A stretch of DNA of 64,000 nucleotides from JAHQVK01 sp036788295 (GCA_036788295.1 DAIQNR010000003.1:78162-142161); one strand, 5' to 3'; counted from the first letter of the stretch, positions 41,586 to 51,624 are shown. Program-made: numbers and translations. Notes: generated from the letters alone by a model not told the origin.

Positions 41586-43016
41586 TCAGGCGGGGACGAA
41601 AAAGCCGTGAAACCCTGGCGGCTGGGGGTGGGGCAGCCGGTACCGGGCGACGGTCTCGAGCGAGCCGGCGTCGAGGATCCACAGCTCGCTGGTGTCCGCT
41701 TCGGCCCGGTACACGACCGACAGCAGAAAGCCGTCGCCCTCGGCGGCGCCGGGGTGGCGGGGCACGAACAGCGGCTCGCCGGGGAGGTCGGCCCCGAGGT
41801 CTCGGACCAAAGTGGAGCCCGATGAAAAGTCCACTTTGGCGAGGCCGGTGTAGACCGGGACATCTCCGCCTCGGGCGGTCGCCCACCCTACGGTGTAGGG
41901 GAGGGCGACCCGTCGAGGGTCGATCGTGGGCAGCTCGAGCCCGGGGCCGTCGAGCCGCTCCTCTTCGATGCGTCCGGAAGGCAGATCGATCGTCCAGCGG
42001 GTGGGAAATCCGGCCGGAAACGGCGCCGCGCGGACCGCGTCCGCATCGGTGACATCGACGGTTCCCCCCACGAACTCGGGCATCCGGCATCCATCCACCA
42101 CGAGCCGATCCCCGTCGTCGTAGGCCCCGAAGAAGTGAAACACGAAAAACCCGCTCGGCGCCTCGAGCACCCGGGCCGGGCCCCCGTCCCTCGGCACCAC
42201 GACCACCAGGGTCTTTGCGCTCGGGTCGGAGCGAATGGCCTCCACCGGGGTGCTGAAGCCGAGCAGGACGCGGGCCACCGCGAACGTGATCGGGCAGGCG
42301 AAGAACACCGCGTACCGACCGCTCAGGGCGAAGTCGTGCAGAAACGAGGGCCGGGGCAAGGGAATGGACTTCGCGTCGAGGCCGCTGCCTTGGGATCGGT
42401 ACACGAACAGCCGGGGGCCCGGAGCGAAGAACAACCCGAAGTTGTGCAGCTCCCCGGTGGCGGCGCAGATCTTCGGGTGGGCCGAAAACGGTCGCTCCCG
42501 GTTCAGCAGCGACGCCGGGAACGGGTTGTGAAGCGCGCCGTCGAAGTCGTAGCGGCCGAACGTGGCGAGGCTGGCCGAGTCGAGCGCGTGGGGCTGGCCG
42601 GCTTCCCACAGCGCGAGCAGCCGACCCTCGTGGAGCACGACGCTGGTGTTGGCCGCGTTCTTGAATCGGGTGCGAAACAGGTTCTTCGCCGGGCCGCCCG
42701 GGACCTGGGTGCCGAACGCCCGGTAGAGCATGGCGCCGGCTTCGGCCTCTTCGCGGCGCTCGCGGGTCTCGACGTACCGGTTTCGGTAGCGGACCCCGCC
42801 CGGGCCGAGGGCAAACCGGCTCACCATGCCCTCTCCGTCGAAAGGGTGGAGCTGCTTCGTGCCGTGGACCTCGAGCCGGCCGGCCCCGTTTCGAAACAAG
42901 ATCCCCTCGAGGCCATCGGGGACTCGGCCCTGCTCGGCGGGCAGCGCGACGTCCACCTCGTCCTGCACCGGTCGGTACGCCCGCACCACCGATTGGATCG
43001 CGTCGCTGTGGGTCAT
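41586..43016 (-). CDS. carotenoid cleavage oxygenase
   Basis: 476 residues, a single seven-bladed propeller. It cleaves carotenoid, apocarotenoid or stilbene double bonds with a non-haem iron. The four iron-binding histidines are visible in order: SAHPKICA, FLHDFALS, FVFHFFGAY and the C-terminal GFHGFFVPA. Also present is LFRNGAGRLEVHG near the N-terminus, typical of the family. No signal peptide. It lies 63 bases downstream of the TPR protein of the Glt-like operon on the same strand, so it may be transcribed with it, but a functional link is not implied. Confidence 0.93.
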   Translation of the reverse strand: MTHSDAIQSVVRAYRPVQDEVDVALPAEQGRVPDGLEGILFRNGAGRLEVHGTKQLHPFDGEGMVSRFALGPGGVRYRNRYVETRERREEAEAGAMLYRAFGTQVPGGPAKNLFRTRFKNAANTSVVLHEGRLLALWEAGQPHALDSASLATFGRYDFDGALHNPFPASLLNRERPFSAHPKICAATGELHNFGLFFAPGPRLFVYRSQGSGLDAKSIPLPRPSFLHDFALSGRYAVFFACPITFAVARVLLGFSTPVEAIRSDPSAKTLVVVVPRDGGPARVLEAPSGFFVFHFFGAYDDGDRLVVDGCRMPEFVGGTVDVTDADAVRAAPFPAGFPTRWTIDLPSGRIEEERLDGPGLELPTIDPRRVALPYTVGWATARGGDVPVYTGLAKVDFSSGSTLVRDLGADLPGEPLFVPRHPGAAEGDGFLLSVVYRAEADTSELWILDAGSLETVARYRLPHPQPPGFHGFFVPA

Positions 43017-43079
43017 CGGCGGGGGACGTGCCCGCCCACGCTCGTGGAGGCAACCGCGAGCGGCCCCTGGCCGCGCCGG

Positions 43080-46000
43080 TCACCGCGCCGCGCCGACCAC
43101 CGCTGCCGCCCCCGGGTGAAGGTCCACCGCCGAATCGGGCAGGCGCTCGGGGGGATCGCGCTCGAGCAGGCGGGTCGCAGCTTCCGTGGCCCCGAGGCTC
43201 GCGAGCAGCGCCGCTTGGTTTGCGACGGCGAAAGGGTGCCCGAAGCTCGCCGCCCGCCCGTAGGCAGCGTACGCGGCGGAAGCGTCGCCAAGGGCGAGCT
43301 CGGCCGCGCCGAGCAGGTTGTGCAGCCGGGCGTCCCGGTCGTCCACTTCGAGGCCCTGAAGGGCCATGAGCTTGGCCCGGCTGGCCTCGCCCTCGGCGAG
43401 CAGGTGCTCGACCATCGGACGGAGCGTGTCGAGGTCCCGCGGACGCCGGGCGATCCGAGCCTCGAGCTCCTTTCGGGCCGATTCACCGGTGGGGGCGGCC
43501 GCCGTGGGGCGCACCGCTGCCACCGCCTCCGTCGGGCCCTGGGCCAGGCAGCCCCGGGTCTCTGCGGTCAGCACCCCGAACGCGAGCGCGCGCTCGACGC
43601 AGGTCGAGAACAGCTCCTCGGCCCGGCCCTCGAGCCCTCCCACCTGCGCTTCGACCGCCGCGGTGTACTGAGCCAAGTCCTCTGCGGAGAGGCCCTCTGG
43701 CACCGGCGCCTCGGCGAGAAACCCGGCCATCTCCGCGTACGCCATCGCCACCCGGTGGAGCGCGGCGACCGCCCAGATCCCCACACCGAGCCCGACCACC
43801 TCGACCATCGCCGCCTCGGTGCTCGCGAGCGCCTCGGCTTTGGCCGCCGCCGCTCGCTCGAGGTCGGGCAGGGCCGAGGCTTGGCGAAACCGCTCGAGGT
43901 GGGTCTCCCCGAGCCGAAACGCCGCTTCGGCCGCGTCGGCCCTCGCCTCCGGGGAGGCGGCCTTCGTCGTGGCCCGGACCGCAGCGGCGAAGTGGGAGGC
44001 CGCCGCGTCGAGCCGCCCGGCGTCCATTTCGGCGAGCCCGAGCACCAGGTTCGCTCGCTCCTTGGCGAGGCCCGCCCGGTCGAGGGCCTTCGCCACCGGC
44101 TCCGCCTCGCTCCACCGGGACGACACGCGCAGGCTCGCGAGCAGCGCCGAGCCGTATTCCGCCCGCTGCGCCGGGTCCTTGGACCGCTCGAACAGGGAAG
44201 AGAAGCCTTCCGCCGCTCGCGCGTGATCCCCGAGCAGCGCCCGCAGCCCCGCCGCTCGGGCTCGCTGCCGCCGGGCGGAGGCGTCGTCCGGAAACCGCGA
44301 CTCGAACTCCTCGAGGTAGACCGCGGCCTGCTCGAAGGCCCCCACTTGGGTCGTGAACGCGGCCAGCGTGCCAAACACGTCTCCGAGGTAGGTCGATTCG
44401 GGGTAGGCGCCGATGAACTTGTTGCCGATGGAGAAGACCTGCTCGTAGTCCCGGGCCTCCTTGCTCTGAACGAACGCGGTGTACAGCGTCCGCTCCGCCA
44501 CCGGCGAATCCCGGTTCTCCTCCCAATACTTGCGAAGGCTCGCCCCCGCGTCTTGCCCCGGTGCGTCCACCGACGCGGTGAGGATCACCTCGCCGATCTG
44601 CCGCTCCTCGGCCGCCTTCGCCGTGCTCTGCATTCGGCTCGCGAACGCCGGACCGCCGATCCTGAGCCCAGCGAGCTCCCGGGCCTTGTCGGCGAGCCCC
44701 ACGTAGTCCCGCTCTTGGGCGAAGGCGTCGAGGATGAGATCGGCGACGGTCTCCGCCCGCGGATCCTTGGGGTATCGGGAGAGGAACTCATCGAAGACCC
44801 CTACGGCCCGGTCGAATTCGCCGCCTTCGAAGTAACTTCGGCCGATGTTGAGCTGCACCTCCGCGACTTTCGGGTGGTCCGGGTAGCGCTCGGTGAACGT
44901 CCGGCCGTTCTGGATGAGCCCGCGCTGCGCCCACAGCCGATCGAAGCGGGGCATCGTCGGTCCGCCCACTTCGAGCGCCTGACGGAACGCGGCGCAGGCG
45001 TCGATGAGCGCCGCTCGCTGCTCCTCGCCTTCGGACAGAAGGCGCGCGGTCTGCTCGAAGCGATCGCCGGCGTCGAGAAACCTCTTGGCCTCGAACAGGG
45101 TGTCGGCGAGGTTTTGGACCATCTGCTGCCGCTGGGGGCCGTTTGGGAAGCTCTCGAGGTAGCGCCGGTAGGCGCCGGCGACCCGGACCCCGAGCGCCGT
45201 GCTCTTCGCCTCTTTCGCTCGCTCCTGGGCTTTGGTGGCGAGATCCCGGGCCTGAAGCTCCACGTCGCGCTCCGCGGTCTGCCTGCTGTCCTTGGGGACC
45301 CGGGGGTCGAACCGATAGGCGTCGAGCGCGTCGAGCAAATCCCGGATGTCCTGGTCTACCCGGTCGAACCGTCCGCTCTTGACCGTCGCCTCGTACACGA
45401 GGCTCGTTCGCTCCAAGTTCTCGGACGGGTTGTGGGACAGCCGGGCCAGCTCCCGGAACACCCGCGCGGCGGCCGGGTAGTCTTGCTTCACCATGTACCT
45501 TCGACCGAGCTTGTCGAGCGCGAGCACGTAGAGGTTTCGCTCCGGGGCGAGCTTTCGAAAGTAGGGCAGGGCCTCCTTCGACGCCTTCACCTCGGTGAAC
45601 ACGAACACCAGGTCGAGCAGCGCCTCCCGCTTCACGTCGAGCCGGCGGTCGCCGCCGCCGCCGGGGGGACCCCAAGGGGACTTCACGGCCGCCTCGAAGT
45701 GCCGAAACGCGACCGGGAACTGGGTCTTGTTCATCGCGACCCATCCGAGCTTGAAGTGGGCGAGGTCGTGGGTTGGGGACACCGGGGCGCTGAGGACCTT
45801 TCGGTACCAGACCTCGGCTTCGTCGAGCTGGCTCTGGTCGAAATGGTAGTCGCCCAGGACCAGGTAGGCGTCGAGCACCAGCGGGCTCTTCGGGTGCTCG
45901 GCGGCGAGCTGCCGGTAGGTCGCGAGCATCTCTTCGTACGCGCCGAGCTCCCGCAACTCGTGGGCGAGGTAGAACCTCACCTTGTCGTTGTCGTCCCACT

Positions 46001-46382
46001 TCGCGAATTCGGACAGGATCCGGCGGTACATCTCGACCGCCTTCTCCTTCAGGAGCCGCGACGTGGGCGCGACCGCGGCGCCGCCCTCGCCGTCGCCCCG
46101 TGAGTCGTGAACGAGGTAGAACTCGTAGCGGGACTGCTCGGCGTACAGCTCCGCCAGCCGCAGATAGATGTCGGGGAGGTAGGGAGCGCCCCTAGACCTC
46201 GCGATCAGGGTCTCGGTGACTTCGATGGCCCGGGCGACCTTGCCGATGTCCCGGCGGAGCTTCTCCTCGAACAGCTTTCGCTCGTCCGCCGCCGAGCGGG
46301 GCCCGCCCGGGCCGGGCACCTGCGCCGCCGCGACCGACGAGCCAAGGAGCGACAGGAGGATCAGGCCTCTTCGTCGAAGCAT
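43080..46382 (-). CDS. large periplasmic TPR protein of the Glt/Nfs-like operon
   Basis: 1100 residues. The N-terminal signal peptide (LILLSLLGSSVAAAQ) indicates export. The rest is almost entirely TPR or TPR-like helical pairs (LADTLFEAKRFLDAGDRFEQ, LNIGRSYFEGGEFDRAVGVF, DAYLVLGDYHFDQSQLDEAE), forming an extended solenoid. This suits the periplasmic scaffolds GltD/GltE or NfsD/E of myxobacteria, although assignment to one of them needs comparison. It overlaps the upstream TPR gene by 22 bases. In this set the solenoid would bridge the inner-membrane FHA-TonB protein and the outer-membrane beta-barrels. Confidence 0.8.
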   Translation of the reverse strand: MLRRRGLILLSLLGSSVAAAQVPGPGGPRSAADERKLFEEKLRRDIGKVARAIEVTETLIARSRGAPYLPDIYLRLAELYAEQSRYEFYLVHDSRGDGEGGAAVAPTSRLLKEKAVEMYRRILSEFAKWDDNDKVRFYLAHELRELGAYEEMLATYRQLAAEHPKSPLVLDAYLVLGDYHFDQSQLDEAEVWYRKVLSAPVSPTHDLAHFKLGWVAMNKTQFPVAFRHFEAAVKSPWGPPGGGGDRRLDVKREALLDLVFVFTEVKASKEALPYFRKLAPERNLYVLALDKLGRRYMVKQDYPAAARVFRELARLSHNPSENLERTSLVYEATVKSGRFDRVDQDIRDLLDALDAYRFDPRVPKDSRQTAERDVELQARDLATKAQERAKEAKSTALGVRVAGAYRRYLESFPNGPQRQQMVQNLADTLFEAKRFLDAGDRFEQTARLLSEGEEQRAALIDACAAFRQALEVGGPTMPRFDRLWAQRGLIQNGRTFTERYPDHPKVAEVQLNIGRSYFEGGEFDRAVGVFDEFLSRYPKDPRAETVADLILDAFAQERDYVGLADKARELAGLRIGGPAFASRMQSTAKAAEERQIGEVILTASVDAPGQDAGASLRKYWEENRDSPVAERTLYTAFVQSKEARDYEQVFSIGNKFIGAYPESTYLGDVFGTLAAFTTQVGAFEQAAVYLEEFESRFPDDASARRQRARAAGLRALLGDHARAAEGFSSLFERSKDPAQRAEYGSALLASLRVSSRWSEAEPVAKALDRAGLAKERANLVLGLAEMDAGRLDAAASHFAAAVRATTKAASPEARADAAEAAFRLGETHLERFRQASALPDLERAAAAKAEALASTEAAMVEVVGLGVGIWAVAALHRVAMAYAEMAGFLAEAPVPEGLSAEDLAQYTAAVEAQVGGLEGRAEELFSTCVERALAFGVLTAETRGCLAQGPTEAVAAVRPTAAAPTGESARKELEARIARRPRDLDTLRPMVEHLLAEGEASRAKLMALQGLEVDDRDARLHNLLGAAELALGDASAAYAAYGRAASFGHPFAVANQAALLASLGATEAATRLLERDPPERLPDSAVDLHPGAAAVVGAAR

Positions 46383-47836
46383 CGGTTCTCTCCCAGAAAA
46401 TCGAAACGCGAGAGCTCGTCGTTCCAGAACTCTCCCACGAAAGGATAGATGGCGTCGGGTCCGGCCAGCGGGATGTCCTCGATGCGGCTCTGGCCCCGCC
46501 GGGCCCTGCGCTCGTCGAGCCGCCGATAGATGGCGAGCCCGACCTCGTAGTCGAGCAGGTACATTTGCTCCTCGAAGGCGACCAGCTCCTCGGCCCGAGC
46601 CCGGACCGCTTCGGTGAGCCGCGCGTCGATGATGCGGTCGGTCCTCTGGATCGCGAGCTCGTGGATCTCCCGCAGGGCCTCGTCGAGCCCGGTCTCCCTG
46701 AAGTCCCCCCCGAACTCGTCCACCCGCTGGGCTTCGGCCTCGAGCGCGCGGCGAAACGCGAAGAGCCGATCGAGCCGGGGATCTTCCGCCCTCGCCGCCC
46801 GCCTCAAGACCGCGTCTTCCCGGAGGTCGTCTCGCCGCCGGATGTGCTCGAGCGTCGAACCGAAGTGGAGGCGAAAGCGCCGAATCTCCCGCTTCGCCGG
46901 GATGTAGTGGCACAGGCGCTGGTAGATGAGCGCCCGAAGCAGGAACTTCTCCGGGGCGACGAGATCTCGGTAGCTCGGGGCTTCGAGCGCGTAGAGCAGG
47001 CCCATCGCGGTCGGAAAGTTGGTCTGCCGGTACGCGGTCCACGCCCGCTCGAGCAGCAGCTGCCCTTCGGCGGCGGTCAGCTCGGGGACCTCGACCGCGC
47101 GGTACATCGCGTCGGCCGCGGGGTATTGCTTCTTTTCGTAGAGGACGCGGGCGAGCGCGAGCCGGGCTTGGTTTCGGGTCTCGGTCGGCGCCGCCGGGTG
47201 GGCGAGCGCGGCCCGAAAGCCCCGGACCGCTTCGGCTTCCTTCCCTCGCCCGAGGTCGTCGACCGCGGCCGCGTAGGCGGCCTGCGCCGCGTGCGGGCTC
47301 TTCCTGGGGATCGCGGCAAACAACCGATCCGCCCAGGTCCGACGGCCGTCGCGAAGGTCGGCGAGACCTTGAAAAAAGCGCACGAACCCAGCGACGTCGG
47401 GCGGCAGGTACCCAAAATCGCCGTCCACGAGCAGCCGAAGGTCGAGCAGCGACTCGTCGTGCGGGCCCTGCATCAGGCGCTCGATCTCGACGAGCGCTTC
47501 GGGGAGGATCTCGGGCTGCCTACCTACGAACGCGACCTCGAACAGCTGCTCGGCCCCCGCTTGGGTGAATCCGAGCCTGAAGAGCGAGACCCCGAGAAAG
47601 TAGCGAGCCCAGGTCCGGTTCTCGGCGGTGTCGGGGTTGGTAGCGACATAATCGTACATTCGGGCCGCGGCCCGGCGGTGGTCGTCGCCATAGAAGGCCC
47701 CGAGGCCGTCCCGAAAGACATCCGGCGGGGCGGCGCGGCGCCGCGACGGAGCGCTGACCGCGGTCGATTCGGTCTTTTCGGCCGCCTCCTCGGCCGGAGC
47801 GAAGACGAGCACGGCCAAAACGGCAAGAGCGGTCAT
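46361..47836 (-). CDS. periplasmic TPR protein of the Glt/Nfs-like operon
   Basis: 491 residues. Signal peptide (MTALAVLAVLVFAPAEEA), then TPR-like helices (FRDGLGAFYGDDHRRAAARM, GLADLRDGRRTWADRLFAAI, LALARVLYEKKQYPAADAMY) and a charged helical C-terminus with a long coiled-coil-like region (RRALEAEAQRVDEFGG). It resembles GltC/GltE-like components. The start overlaps the stop of the beta-barrel gene upstream as ATGA, so the operon is translationally coupled. Confidence 0.75.
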   Translation of the reverse strand: MTALAVLAVLVFAPAEEAAEKTESTAVSAPSRRRAAPPDVFRDGLGAFYGDDHRRAAARMYDYVATNPDTAENRTWARYFLGVSLFRLGFTQAGAEQLFEVAFVGRQPEILPEALVEIERLMQGPHDESLLDLRLLVDGDFGYLPPDVAGFVRFFQGLADLRDGRRTWADRLFAAIPRKSPHAAQAAYAAAVDDLGRGKEAEAVRGFRAALAHPAAPTETRNQARLALARVLYEKKQYPAADAMYRAVEVPELTAAEGQLLLERAWTAYRQTNFPTAMGLLYALEAPSYRDLVAPEKFLLRALIYQRLCHYIPAKREIRRFRLHFGSTLEHIRRRDDLREDAVLRRAARAEDPRLDRLFAFRRALEAEAQRVDEFGGDFRETGLDEALREIHELAIQRTDRIIDARLTEAVRARAEELVAFEEQMYLLDYEVGLAIYRRLDERRARRGQSRIEDIPLAGPDAIYPFVGEFWNDELSRFDFLGENRCFDEEA

Positions 47837-48558
47837 CGGGGCTCCTCCTCATCCACGTCGGGGCTGGGCGCCGTCCCCGGGAACAGGGCGTCGAGGACCA
47901 AATCCGGGTCCTCGGCCGGGGTCGTGCCCGCCGCTCGCTCGCCGCGGGACCCGAAATGAAACCCGAGGGATAGGTTGATCTGCAGCAAGGTCTCGAGCGG
48001 GAGCAGCTCATCGAAGGCGACCGTGCCCCGAAAGTCGAGCCTGGCCGACACGCGAGAGCCCAGGTGGAGGCGGACTCCAGGGCCTCCCGATACCTGGTAG
48101 CGAAAGCCATCGCTGAAGTTCGCCACCCCGAACCCGAGGTGAAGGTGGGTGGACAGGTTCAGCACCGCCCGGTCGAACAGGGCTACCTTCCCGTAGAGGG
48201 GCGTGAACAGGAGTCCCGTGCTCGCCAAGTATTCGACCTGCGGCTCGACGGTGGGCGCGACCCCGAACCGGGTCTCGAGCGACCCGGTGAGGCCGCTGTC
48301 GAGCGCCGCGGCGTAGCGAAAGTCCACCAGCTCGAGCGCGACGATCTCCGATAGATGCAAGGTGTAGCTGCCGCCGAGCGACAGGCCCGTGTACAGCGCG
48401 CTCGCCGGCAGCACCCCAACCCCCACGTCGAGCTCGTGGATGAGGCGGTGGGGTCGGTCCTCCCTGGCGACCACGCGCCCGCCCATTCGCCGCTCCTGCT
48501 CGCTCGCGAGCGCCTCGGTGGCGAAGAAGAAGACAAGCAGCGCGATGCTGGGCCTCAT
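47833..48558 (-). CDS. outer-membrane beta-barrel protein (GltB-like position)
   Basis: 241 residues. Signal peptide MRPSIALLVFFFATEALASE, then about eight beta-strands with alternating hydrophobic residues (SALYTGLSLGGSYTLHLSEI, GVRLHLGSRVSARLDFRG, TLLQINLSLGFHFG), then an acidic C-terminal tail. It is a paralogue-like companion of the next barrel, with shared features such as HLSEIVALELVDF against HLSPHLAWEVLEV and TGLLFTPLYGKVALFDR against TGLELSPMYGKQVLFNR. In myxobacteria GltA and GltB (NfsA/NfsB) occupy this place. It is joined to both neighbours by ATGA overlaps. Confidence 0.75.
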   Translation of the reverse strand: MRPSIALLVFFFATEALASEQERRMGGRVVAREDRPHRLIHELDVGVGVLPASALYTGLSLGGSYTLHLSEIVALELVDFRYAAALDSGLTGSLETRFGVAPTVEPQVEYLASTGLLFTPLYGKVALFDRAVLNLSTHLHLGFGVANFSDGFRYQVSGGPGVRLHLGSRVSARLDFRGTVAFDELLPLETLLQINLSLGFHFGSRGERAAGTTPAEDPDLVLDALFPGTAPSPDVDEEEPR

Positions 48559-49244
48559 GGGACGTCTCCGAACCCAAACGACGCCGATAAGGTGAACAGA
48601 CCGACCGTCTCGACGCCCTCCGGCTCCCCTTCCCGGAGGGCGCGGCGCAGGGCGGCGAAGAGCCGCCCGTCGAAGCGAGCGCTCAGCCACGACGACGCGT
48701 AGATGCGAAAGCCGAGCCCACCGCCGAGCGCCGGCCGCAAGTCCTCGAGCATCTCGTCGAAGGTGGGGCGGTCGCCGAAGAAGAGCCCGGCGTAGGCGCC
48801 GAGGACCACCGCGCCGTGGACGGTGTCTCGGTTGAACAGCACCTGCTTGCCGTACATGGGGCTCAGCTCGAGCCCGGTGGACAACAGCAGCCGGGGAGCA
48901 GAGAACTCGTCCGGCCGCCGGGCGAAGGTGCCGACCAGCTCCTCGTACAAGGAGGTCGGGTCGAGCAGGGCCCCGGTGACTTCGAGCACCTCCCACGCGA
49001 GGTGGGGGCTGAGGTGGTAGGTGTAGGCGAGACCGGCGGTGAAGCCCTTTTGGAACGGATCGAGCGGCATCGTGCCCACGGCGAGCCGCAGCTCGTGCCT
49101 CGTCCCATACTTTCGGGCTTGCACCGCCCCGGAGACCGCCGGCTCGGCGGCCGGGGCCGAGCCTGCGACCAGGCAGAGCAAGGCGGCGATGGACCCCGTT
49201 TTCAGGGGGACAGGTGGACGTCGCGGGACCGATTCGCGCGGCAC
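48555..49244 (-). CDS. outer-membrane beta-barrel protein (GltA-like position)
   Basis: 229 residues. Start GTG (VPRESVPRR) with a signal peptide (TGSIAALLCLVAGSAPAAEP), then alternating beta-strands ending in SASFGFGDVP. It shares SPMYGKQVLFNR with the sister barrel, indicating an ancient duplication. Predicted to sit in the outer membrane and to serve as the anchor of the envelope-spanning complex. The upstream FHA-TonB gene ends 14 bases before the start. Confidence 0.75.
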   Translation of the reverse strand: MPRESVPRRPPVPLKTGSIAALLCLVAGSAPAAEPAVSGAVQARKYGTRHELRLAVGTMPLDPFQKGFTAGLAYTYHLSPHLAWEVLEVTGALLDPTSLYEELVGTFARRPDEFSAPRLLLSTGLELSPMYGKQVLFNRDTVHGAVVLGAYAGLFFGDRPTFDEMLEDLRPALGGGLGFRIYASSWLSARFDGRLFAALRRALREGEPEGVETVGLFTLSASFGFGDVP

Positions 49245-49258
49245 GGCGGGACCCTACG

Positions 49259-51616
49259 TCAGTACGAGGTCGGGGCGAAGTTCCAGGGATAAGAGATCAC
49301 CACATCTCCACCCTTTGGGGACGGGAAGCGCCAGTTCTTCAGCTTGTCCATCACGCACCGGGCCACCGCCGCGTTTTGGAGCGTCGAGTGCTTCTGCTTG
49401 ATGTCCCCCGCCCGTCCGTTTTGGCGGATGGTCCACTCGATGACGAGCTTGCCCTGGAGGCCAGGGCTCGACATGAGCGCCCGCTCGAAGCAGCTGACGA
49501 CCTCGTTCGCGTGTTGGTCGATCACCTTCGCCACCTCTTCCCGAGATATGTTCCCCTGCGCGGTCACCCGGCTCGGCACCGCCCGGTCCACCTTGCCCCG
49601 CACGGCGCCCCCGCTCGTCTTTCCGATCCGCGCGAACCCTGGCCCATCGCGCAGCAGGTCGGCGCTCCCGCGGGTGAGCGGCTTGCCTCCGCCCCCACCC
49701 CCGAGCCTCACGTCCGACGAAGGGGCCTTGCCGATGAGCGCGCCCACCCGAAAGCTCGATCCGCCGGGGGTCGAGACCGCGTCGAGGCTCGAGGCGGCGC
49801 TGACCATGCTCGGCGCGCCGGGGGCGGCGTTGGCCAGCTTGCCGAGCGCGCCGAGCACCCCCGCCTTCTTCACCTCGGGGGCGGGCGCTCCTTTGGGCGC
49901 GGCGGCCGGGGGAGCAGGGCTCTTTCGTTCGATTCGGGCCGGCTTCTTCTCCGCTTTGGCCACGGGAGGCGGTGCCTTGGCCGGCTCGGGCGCGGGCGGC
50001 TCTGGCTCCGGCTCCGGCTCCGGCTCCGGCAGGCTCACTTCCACCGGGCGGACCTCGTCGACCGCGGCCTCGGCCCAAATCTCCCTCGGGGCTCCGGAGA
50101 AGCTGGTGGCCGGGGTGGTGAGGCCGAGTACGAGGCCGAGCGCCAAGTGGACGAGCACCGCCGAGCCGAGCGCGCGCGGCACCGGTCCGTCGAGCCGCTT
50201 TCCGGCCGGAGGCGGAACGGGGACCGGCGGAGGGCTCACGAAGCGCAGGTGGCACCCCAGGTCGCCGATGCGGAGGTCGAGCGACTGGCCTTGCCGCAAG
50301 CGGACCGCGTACGTGTCACCCTTCGTGCTGACCGCGTGGCCCGGGATCTTCAGGTTGTCGAGGGGGACCTTTCGCCCCTCGTCGAGCAGCACGCCGGCCG
50401 CGTCGCTCGGGAAGCGGACCTCGGCGAGCCCCGGAGCGAGGAGCCGAGCCACCCGCAGGGGGCGACCGATCCCCAGGAGGTGGGCCGAGCGGCGAGGCTT
50501 TTCGAGCAGATCGATCCGGCGCAGCTCGTCCTTCCTCGACGCGATGACCTCGAGCGCGTGGGGCCGCTCCGCCGGAGGCGCCGAGCGGATGAGCTCGAGC
50601 AGCGAAAAGCCGGGCCGCTCGAGCGCCTCCGCCTCGTCCTCGTCGAGGCCTTCTTCCTCCTCGGCCGCCAGCTGAGGGTCGAGTTCATGCGCGGGCTCCC
50701 GTTTTTCCTGCCGGCTCTCTGCCGGTGCGGGCTCGGAGAACGGGTCCGAGATGGGGCGCCGCCGCAAGGGCGCCTGCTCCGTTCGCTCGGAGGCGAACGC
50801 CTCCGAGAACGGCATCGCCGCGTACGGATCGGGCGCCAAGTCCCCGAGCGCGATCGCCACCGTCGCCGGTTCCTCGTCGAGCGGCTCGTCCGGCGTCCCG
50901 GCGGCGCCAAAAGCGGAGGCCAGGGCCTCGTCCACCGAGCCGTAGGCCTCGGGAAGCGCGAACCCATCGTCAGCGGGGGTCGCGAGGTCCGCTTGCTCCT
51001 CGAGCACGTCCTCGCCGATCACCGCGATCCGGTCGGACACCGCCTCGTCGAGCCCATCGAAGATGTCGTCCGACCAGGCCCGCTCGCGAACGACATCGGT
51101 GGGGATGCGCCGCTCGCCCGGGGTCCGCGGAGCGGAGTCCATCAGCAGGTCCGCGGTCGGCGCCGGTCGCGCCGGCCGAACCACGGGGCCCGGTTCGGGT
51201 GCGCTCTGCCGCTTCTTGCCCGGGCCCGCCGAGGGGAGCGCGGCGGGGACAGCCGACGGGCTCGGGACGGCGGAGGGAATGGGGAGCGCCGAGGGTCGGG
51301 CCCCCACCGGCTTCGGCTTCACCAGCTTGAGCTTCAGCACATGGCCGCCGACGCCGACTTCGTCTCGGGGGCCGATGAAGCCATGCTGAACCCGGGCCCC
51401 GTTGACGCGGACGCCTCCCGCGGTGCCGAGGTCCACGACCCGAACCTGGTCGTCCTCCCTGGATAGGATCGCGTGCGCGTCGTCTACGGCGCCGTCGTCG
51501 AGGCGAAGGTCGGCCTCCTCGCCGCTGCCCACGACGAGCTCCGGCTCGGTGAAGACCTCCGAGCCGACATACGCGCCGTCGCGGAAGACGAAAACGTGGA
51601 GAACCGGGACCGCCAC
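49259..51616 (-). CDS. FHA domain - TM - TonB/AgmX C-terminal protein (GltG-like)
   Basis: 785 residues. Residues 8-95 are an FHA domain (VVGSGEEADLRLDDGAVDDAHAI; GVRVNGARV), which binds phosphothreonine. A second, Glu-rich region (RRRPISDPFSEP to EEEEGLDEDEAEA) is disordered. A transmembrane helix is at about 480-500 (LGSAVLVHLALGLVLGL), then a Pro/Glu linker (SLPEPEPEPEPEPPAPEP) and, at 690-785, a TonB/AgmX-type domain (VVSCFERALMSSPGLQGKLV, VARCVMDKLKNWRFP). This is the architecture of myxobacterial GltG/GltJ and Nfs proteins. It would receive a cytoplasmic phospho-signal and reach the outer membrane. GTG start at 51616. Confidence 0.85.
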   Translation of the reverse strand: MAVPVLHVFVFRDGAYVGSEVFTEPELVVGSGEEADLRLDDGAVDDAHAILSREDDQVRVVDLGTAGGVRVNGARVQHGFIGPRDEVGVGGHVLKLKLVKPKPVGARPSALPIPSAVPSPSAVPAALPSAGPGKKRQSAPEPGPVVRPARPAPTADLLMDSAPRTPGERRIPTDVVRERAWSDDIFDGLDEAVSDRIAVIGEDVLEEQADLATPADDGFALPEAYGSVDEALASAFGAAGTPDEPLDEEPATVAIALGDLAPDPYAAMPFSEAFASERTEQAPLRRRPISDPFSEPAPAESRQEKREPAHELDPQLAAEEEEGLDEDEAEALERPGFSLLELIRSAPPAERPHALEVIASRKDELRRIDLLEKPRRSAHLLGIGRPLRVARLLAPGLAEVRFPSDAAGVLLDEGRKVPLDNLKIPGHAVSTKGDTYAVRLRQGQSLDLRIGDLGCHLRFVSPPPVPVPPPAGKRLDGPVPRALGSAVLVHLALGLVLGLTTPATSFSGAPREIWAEAAVDEVRPVEVSLPEPEPEPEPEPPAPEPAKAPPPVAKAEKKPARIERKSPAPPAAAPKGAPAPEVKKAGVLGALGKLANAAPGAPSMVSAASSLDAVSTPGGSSFRVGALIGKAPSSDVRLGGGGGGKPLTRGSADLLRDGPGFARIGKTSGGAVRGKVDRAVPSRVTAQGNISREEVAKVIDQHANEVVSCFERALMSSPGLQGKLVIEWTIRQNGRAGDIKQKHSTLQNAAVARCVMDKLKNWRFPSPKGGDVVISYPWNFAPTSY

Positions 51617-51624
51617 TTGGGACC

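Noticed and set aside
42135..46103. A 1322-residue plus-strand open frame
   Set aside because: It is antisense to the TPR and carotenoid oxygenase genes, rich in Arg/Gly/Pro/Glu, and has no domain. This is a GC-rich shadow frame.
43080..47042. A longer start for the large TPR gene at 47042
   Set aside because: The extra N-terminus is Arg/Pro-rich shadow sequence over the upstream TPR gene. The ATG at 46382 gives a clean signal peptide.
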